A stretch of DNA of 15,102 nucleotides from CAYIRQ01 sp964365905 (GTDB lineage Bacteria; Patescibacteriota; Gracilibacteria; Peribacterales; Peribacteraceae). The DNA is taken from the NCBI GenBank assembly GCA_964365905.1, contig CAYIRQ010000020.1, positions 1-15,102 on the forward strand, given 5' to 3'. Shown one piece after another: positions 12,776 through 15,102 of the stretch. The position numbers were made by a program, and so were the translations under genes. The notes under the pieces were generated by a model. The model worked only from the letters and a program-made list of their open reading frames with translations, was not told the DNA's origin and searched no databases. How positions within the stretch are numbered: the first letter of the stretch is position 1; the number at the start of each line of letters is the position of its first letter.

Positions 12776-12784
12776 AGTATAGCA
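12776..12784 (-). promoter_or_regulatory. Extended -10 of the flavodoxin-korA-korB operon
   Basis: TGC TATACT (hexamer 5 of 6) on the minus strand ends 7 nt before the GTG at 12768. The identical nine bases precede the tRNA locus at 14419. It lies in the short gap after the pseudouridine synthase stop. No good -35 is seen, as expected for an extended -10. Confidence 0.65.
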
Positions 12785-12787
12785 AAG

Positions 12788-13438
12788 TCATTTCCCGTTC
12801 AGTGTCTTGAGCACATCCTCAAATGCCGGCGGAAGCGGCGCTTTGATCGAAATCTCTTCTCCTGTCACAGGATGTGGAAACGAGAGCTCTGCGGCATGCA
12901 GGAAAAAGCGGCGATAGCGGAATTTCCTTTGGAACGCCACATCAGCTTTTTTGTCACCATACAAAGGATCAAGGAGGAGAGGATGGCCGATTGCGGCGAA
13001 ATGCTGCCGGATCTGGTGCTTGCGCCCGGTTTCGATATGGGCTTCGACGTAGCTCACTCCCGGAAAGCTCTGGAGAACGCGATAGTGCGTGACTGCTGGA
13101 ACGAGTATGTCGCGTGTTCGCGCAGGAAGTTCTTTCCGAATTGTGCCCGCACGTTCACGCAATTCCCCCGTAACGAGCGCATGGTAGGTCTTCTTCCATC
13201 CTGCAAACTTTGATTCCCGGATGCGCAGAAGCGCTTCCGCCGTTCGTGCGAAGACGAGAACGCCGGATGTTGCAAAATCGAGGCGATGGACAACACGGAG
13301 GCCGGGGTGTGCCACCTTGAGGAAATCAAAGAGTGGACGTTTTCCCTCCCCTGAGGCACGCACCACAAGCTCGCCTGCGAGCTTATGCACGATGAGAAGA
13401 TGATCGTCCCGATAGAGGATGCGACGAGGATCAATCAA
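12788..13438 (-). CDS. RluA-family pseudouridine synthase
   Basis: Isomerises a uridine to pseudouridine in rRNA or tRNA. The 216 residues comprise only the catalytic domain, with no S4 RNA-binding domain in front, so it resembles the short RluA/TruC-like forms. The catalytic block VVHRLDFATSGVLVFA (49-64) holds the nucleophile Asp54. KTYHALV, IETGRKHQIRQHFAAIGHPLLLDPLYG and FFLHAAELSFPHPVTGE also match the family in order. The start appears to be TTG at 13438 (no ATG nearby in frame), 7 nt after TACAGT on the minus strand. It is followed by the flavodoxin operon, which has its own promoter. The target base cannot be told from sequence alone. Confidence 0.92.
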   Translation of the reverse strand: MIDPRRILYRDDHLLIVHKLAGELVVRASGEGKRPLFDFLKVAHPGLRVVHRLDFATSGVLVFARTAEALLRIRESKFAGWKKTYHALVTGELRERAGTIRKELPARTRDILVPAVTHYRVLQSFPGVSYVEAHIETGRKHQIRQHFAAIGHPLLLDPLYGDKKADVAFQRKFRYRRFFLHAAELSFPHPVTGEEISIKAPLPPAFEDVLKTLNGK

Positions 13439-13445
13439 TACCCAT

Positions 13446-13451
13446 ACTGTA
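13446..13451 (-). promoter_or_regulatory. -10 of the pseudouridine synthase gene
   Basis: TACAGT on the minus strand ends 7 nt before the TTG start at 13438. The palindrome at 13483-13512 lies just upstream of the expected -35 position. Confidence 0.4.
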
Positions 13452-13482
13452 CCCGATTCCGATATATGGATGAGGCAAATCT

Positions 13483-13512
13483 TATTTTCAATATGTTAAC
13501 ATATTGAAAATA
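13483..13512. repeat. Long perfect palindrome, copy 2
   Basis: A 30-bp loopless palindrome centred on GTTAAC at 13495-13500, with the same core as copy 1 (CAATATGTTAACATATTG) but longer matching arms. It begins 3 bp beyond the TerC stop codon and ends about 30 bp upstream of the next gene's -10. It could be a regulator site or mark transcript ends; there is no T-run. Confidence 0.85.
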
Positions 13513-13515
13513 CAT

Positions 13516-14379
13516 TCACTGCACCTCACTCAAAGTCGCCTTGCTCGTCATCCGGAGATACCCCTGATCGATGAGCTGCCGAATGGTTTGTGTCGGAATC
13601 TCTGAGCGTTCTTTCAAAAGTCTCTCAACCGTAAGTTCTTTCTTTCGGATCTTCTCAAGGAGATCATCAGAAAATACAGCTGCAAGCTTGCTTTCCTTCC
13701 AATCCCGGTAGACGAGGGAGGAACCGATGATGCCGATCACGCCCATCATCACCCAGAAAATCGTGTGCTCGATTTCGATGGCAAGGGATTCCAGGGTAAG
13801 CCGAGTTCCAATGAAGAAAACGAGTTGATAGGCAAGGTCCTCGAGTTTCGGAAATTTCTCAAGCAACCCGATGAAGAAGCTGCTGAGGAACCGCATGAAG
13901 ATGATGCCGAGGATGCCGCCGATGTAGACGATGAGGAGCTTGGGGCTGAGAGCGACCGCGGTCGTGATGCTGTCGATGCTGAAAACGATGTCCGTGAGTT
14001 CAACGAGAATGACGGTTCGCCAGAAACCGGCATGCTTCACCGCGTGTTCCTCCTTCCCCGATTCCGCTCCGATGCGGAACATGTTCTTCATCGCGAGGTA
14101 GAGGAGGTACACGCCTCCGACGAACTTGAAAGCGACAAATTTGATGAGGGAAGCCGCGAAAAGCAGCGCAATGATGCGGAAAATGAATGCGCCCGCGAGA
14201 CCGTACGTGAGTCCCCGCCTCCGCTGCTCCGGCGGCAAATGCCGCACGAGGATCGCGAGCACGAGTGCGTTATCGACGGATAAGATCCCTTCAAGGAGCG
14301 CGAGCGTCCCGATTGTGAGGAGATCGAGAGCGCCGAGGGAGGAGGCTTCGGCGGTGAGCTGGTTGAGAATTTCCATCAT
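13516..14379 (-). CDS. TerC-family integral membrane protein
   Basis: Member of the TerC/Alx family, implicated in metal ion (notably manganese) export and tellurium resistance. From the ATG at 14379 it has 287 residues with about seven membrane helices. The two family repeats show the acidic membrane motifs EGILSVDNALVLAILVRHLP near the N-terminus and ELTDIVFSIDSITTAVAL in the middle, with FFIGLLEKFPKLEDLAY later. A soluble C-terminal tail (LTVERLLKERSEIPTQTIRQ) follows. The start at 14394 was rejected, because that ATG lies within an extended -10 (TGTTATCAT, 14401..14393); the next ATGs at 14379 and 14376 give MMEILNQ. It is divergent from the tRNA locus and ends 3 bp before the palindrome copy 2. 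Confidence 0.93.
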   Translation of the reverse strand: MMEILNQLTAEASSLGALDLLTIGTLALLEGILSVDNALVLAILVRHLPPEQRRRGLTYGLAGAFIFRIIALLFAASLIKFVAFKFVGGVYLLYLAMKNMFRIGAESGKEEHAVKHAGFWRTVILVELTDIVFSIDSITTAVALSPKLLIVYIGGILGIIFMRFLSSFFIGLLEKFPKLEDLAYQLVFFIGTRLTLESLAIEIEHTIFWVMMGVIGIIGSSLVYRDWKESKLAAVFSDDLLEKIRKKELTVERLLKERSEIPTQTIRQLIDQGYLRMTSKATLSEVQ

Positions 14380-14392
14380 AGAACGTATCTCC

Positions 14393-14401
14393 ATGATAAC
14401 A
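14393..14401 (-). promoter_or_regulatory. Extended -10 of the terC-family gene
   Basis: TGT TATCAT on the minus strand ends 13 nt before the ATG at 14379. The heptamer TGTTATC is repeated 9 bp upstream. This site decides the start, as it overlaps the more upstream ATG. Confidence 0.55.
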
Positions 14402-14418
14402 GGGATAACATCAGAAAC

Positions 14419-14427
14419 TGCTATACT
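14419..14427 (+). promoter_or_regulatory. Promoter of the tRNA-Val locus
   Basis: TGC TATACT, identical to the operon promoter at 12784..12776, ends 9 nt before the first tRNA 5' fragment (14437). This spacing is right for a tRNA transcript. No comparable -10 precedes the intact tRNA at 14866, so this may be the original promoter, now about 440 bp away. Confidence 0.6.
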
Positions 14428-14436
14428 TTTACAGTC

Positions 14437-14449
14437 GGACGATTAGCTC
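14437..14449 (+). pseudogene. tRNA-Val 5' fragment, copy 1
   Basis: GGACGATTAGCTC is identical to the first 13 nt of the intact tRNA at 14866. It directly follows the promoter and then breaks off into a palindromic insert. It may be a target duplication or the original gene's 5' end. Confidence 0.7.
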
Positions 14450-14551
14450 CAGCCTTCGTCTCTCGTTACACTCGAGACTACGGCCGGCAGGCAGCTTTCA
14501 GCTTCGCCCCGGAGGTACTCGAAACACTGTAGTTTTCCTCATTCACATCAT
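14450..14551. mobile_element. Roughly 100-bp palindromic insert between tRNA fragments
   Basis: Flanked by the 13-bp direct repeat GGACGATTAGCTC (14437-14449 and 14552-14564). It contains an imperfect hairpin with arms GCCTTCGTCTC (14452-14462) and GAGACTACGGC (14474-14484, 9 of 11 paired). There is no ORF. Size, hairpin and flanking duplication are like a small non-autonomous element; the assignment is inference. Confidence 0.4.
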
Positions 14552-14621
14552 GGACGATTAGCTCAGCTGGTTACCCGCCCGACCGAACGATGTTCGGTCG
14601 TTCGGGCGGGGAGCGTGCGAC
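14552..14621 (+). pseudogene. tRNA-Val 5' half, copy 2, split by a hairpin insert
   Basis: 14552-14573 matches the first 22 nt of the intact tRNA. After a 37-bp insert the match resumes at 14611-14621 (GAGCGTGCGAC), up to the start of the anticodon loop. Homology then fades (CTCACCAT against TCACAT), 16 bp before the GIY-YIG start codon. It cannot form a tRNA. Confidence 0.8.
14574..14610. repeat. 37-bp GC-rich hairpin inserted in a tRNA D-loop
   Basis: Outer arms CCCGCCCG and CGGGCGGG and inner arms ACCGAAC and GTTCGGT around GAT, with a 4-nt bulge on the right arm. It sits exactly between TTA and GAG of the tRNA D-loop sequence, with no target duplication visible. Confidence 0.8.
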
Positions 14622-14636
14622 CTCACCATAGCTTGT

Positions 14637-14888
14637 ATGTTCATCTATATTCTTCGCAGCCTAAAGACCAACGCTGAGTATGTTGGTATGTCTTCTGACC
14701 CAGAAAGAAGACTCAAGGAGCATAATGCTGGAGAAATCAAGTCCACAAAGGCAAAGCGGCCATGGGCGAAGGTTTGGGAAGAAGAATGTGAGAATCGGGT
14801 TGAGGCGCGCAAACGCGAGAAGTATCTTAAGTCTGCTGCCGGTAGGCGATTCCGTAAGTCTCTTCGGACGATTAGCTCAGCTGGTTAG
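14637..14888 (+). CDS. GIY-YIG nuclease domain protein
   Basis: Single-domain nuclease-like protein of 83 residues, the size of the small YhbQ/UvrC-N-like GIY-YIG proteins. Seen: FIYILRSL (the GIY strand, as YIL), YVG at 15-17 for YIG, the conserved Arg in DPERRLKEHN (21-30), and the helix with the metal-binding Glu in EARKREKYLKS. The last nine residues (RTISSAG and neighbours) are encoded by the tRNA gene, whose D-loop TAG (14886-14888) is the stop. It lies between a tRNA 5'-half copy and the intact tRNA, in the same direction. A role as a homing-type nuclease is inference; it could equally be a housekeeping GIY-YIG protein. No ribosome site or promoter of its own is seen. Confidence 0.85.
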   Translation: MFIYILRSLKTNAEYVGMSSDPERRLKEHNAGEIKSTKAKRPWAKVWEEECENRVEARKREKYLKSAAGRRFRKSLRTISSAG

Positions 14889-14942
14889 AGCGTGCGACTC
14901 ACATTCGCAAGGTCACTGGTTCGAATCCAGTATCGTCCACCA
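14866..14942 (+). tRNA. tRNA-Val (anticodon CAC)
   Basis: A complete 77-nt cloverleaf. Acceptor GGACGAT pairs with ATCGTCC (14866-14872, 14932-14938). The D stem is GCTC/GAGC. The anticodon stem TGCGA/TCGCA (14893-14897, 14905-14909) has loop CTCACAT and anticodon CAC (14900-14902), reading GUG valine. The T stem is ACTGG/CCAGT with loop TTCGAAT. The discriminator is A, and CCA is encoded (14940-14942). It overlaps the GIY-YIG gene at its 5' end and the recombinase gene at its 3' end. No promoter is evident immediately upstream. Confidence 0.95.
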
Positions 14943-15102
14943 TTGGTCACCATCACCCCGATTCATTGCTTCCTTGAATGGAGAACGTAGCTCTGGTACT
15001 AGCTTCTTGTCACGTACAACCACGTTAGAACTCAGTGCCCTGATGACTTGCTCTCTCACCACGGGAGAACCGTAACGGATGGCTTCCTGTGCAAGTTCGA
15101 TC
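14913..15102 (-). CDS. Probable serine recombinase, C-terminal end (runs off right edge)
   Basis: Only the last 62 codons are visible (frame from 15101). The stretch IELAQEAIRYGSPVVREQVI, then RALSSNVVVRDKKLVPELRSPF, resembles the C-terminal end of site-specific serine recombinases (helix LxxAxxAxxxY, then a Ser-Asn strand with DKKL, then PF). The last residues (WWTILDSNQ) are encoded by the antisense strand of the tRNA, and the TGA stop (14915..14913) falls in the T-arm region. The catalytic resolvase domain would be beyond the window. Family assignment is tentative, from the pattern of a short tail only. If correct, an integrated element may start at this tRNA. Confidence 0.5.
   Translation of the reverse strand, partial: IELAQEAIRYGSPVVREQVIRALSSNVVVRDKKLVPELRSPFKEAMNRGDGDQWWTILDSNQ

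Noticed and set aside
14680..15075. A 131-codon plus-strand open frame with LAQLVRACDSHSQGHWFES
   Set aside because: That string is the well-known false translation of a tRNA gene; the frame crosses the GIY-YIG gene out of phase.
1..15102. CRISPR array, rRNA, riboswitch or prophage structural genes
   Set aside because: No regularly spaced repeats, rRNA-like segments, recognisable riboswitch cores or phage proteins were found on either strand.

Overview
The window is about 15.1 kb of compact, moderately GC-rich bacterial chromosome (slightly over half G+C by eye), with short intergenic gaps and most genes on the minus strand. TGA, TAG and TAA all end genes normally, so this is not a TGA-recoded lineage. 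A DnaX without its cysteine zinc module, a small GIY-YIG gene abutting a tRNA, very short 5' leaders and many small palindromic repeats point to a reduced-genome bacterium, perhaps Candidate Phyla Radiation/Patescibacteria and possibly Peribacteria-like. That placement is inference; no rRNA gene is present to settle it.

Left part (1-2619, minus strand): the N-terminal third of serine hydroxymethyltransferase (glyA), a 5-formyltetrahydrofolate cyclo-ligase and dnaX. The first two belong to folate one-carbon metabolism. A 29-bp palindromic repeat holds the dnaX stop codon and part of the cyclo-ligase promoter. Middle left (2649-5856): an orphan sensor histidine kinase with an EF-hand-like loop in its extracytoplasmic sensor, a DsbA-like thiol-disulfide lipoprotein, a small membrane protein and a DM13-domain lipoprotein, together a cell-envelope and redox block. 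Centre (5879-9502): palindromic repeats run into the 3' end of an unrecognised 714-aa protein, followed by a 28-bp perfect palindrome, a dCTP deaminase (dcd) of the possibly bifunctional type, and a small predicted Tat lipoprotein behind a near-consensus promoter.

Right part (9525-14379, minus strand): a flavodoxin-korA-korB operon joined by two ATGA overlaps (2-oxoacid:acceptor oxidoreductase with a probable electron carrier), an RluA-type pseudouridine synthase and a TerC-family membrane protein. The same long perfect palindrome sits just beyond the korB and terC stop codons. Right edge (14419-15102): a tRNA-Val(CAC) locus that looks like an insertion hot spot. A tRNA-type promoter leads into a 13-nt tRNA 5' fragment, a roughly 100-bp palindromic insert, a second tRNA 5' half broken by a 37-bp hairpin, a GIY-YIG nuclease gene, and then the intact tRNA. 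The C-terminal end of a probable serine recombinase converges on the tRNA from the other side.

Two themes link the window. First, nearly every transcription unit has a recognisable -10 hexamer (often extended, TGn) only 6-13 nt before its start codon, with no Shine-Dalgarno, which suggests widespread leaderless mRNAs and fixes several start sites. Second, small palindromic or tandem repeats have entered gene ends, promoters, a tRNA and even coding frames (korA).
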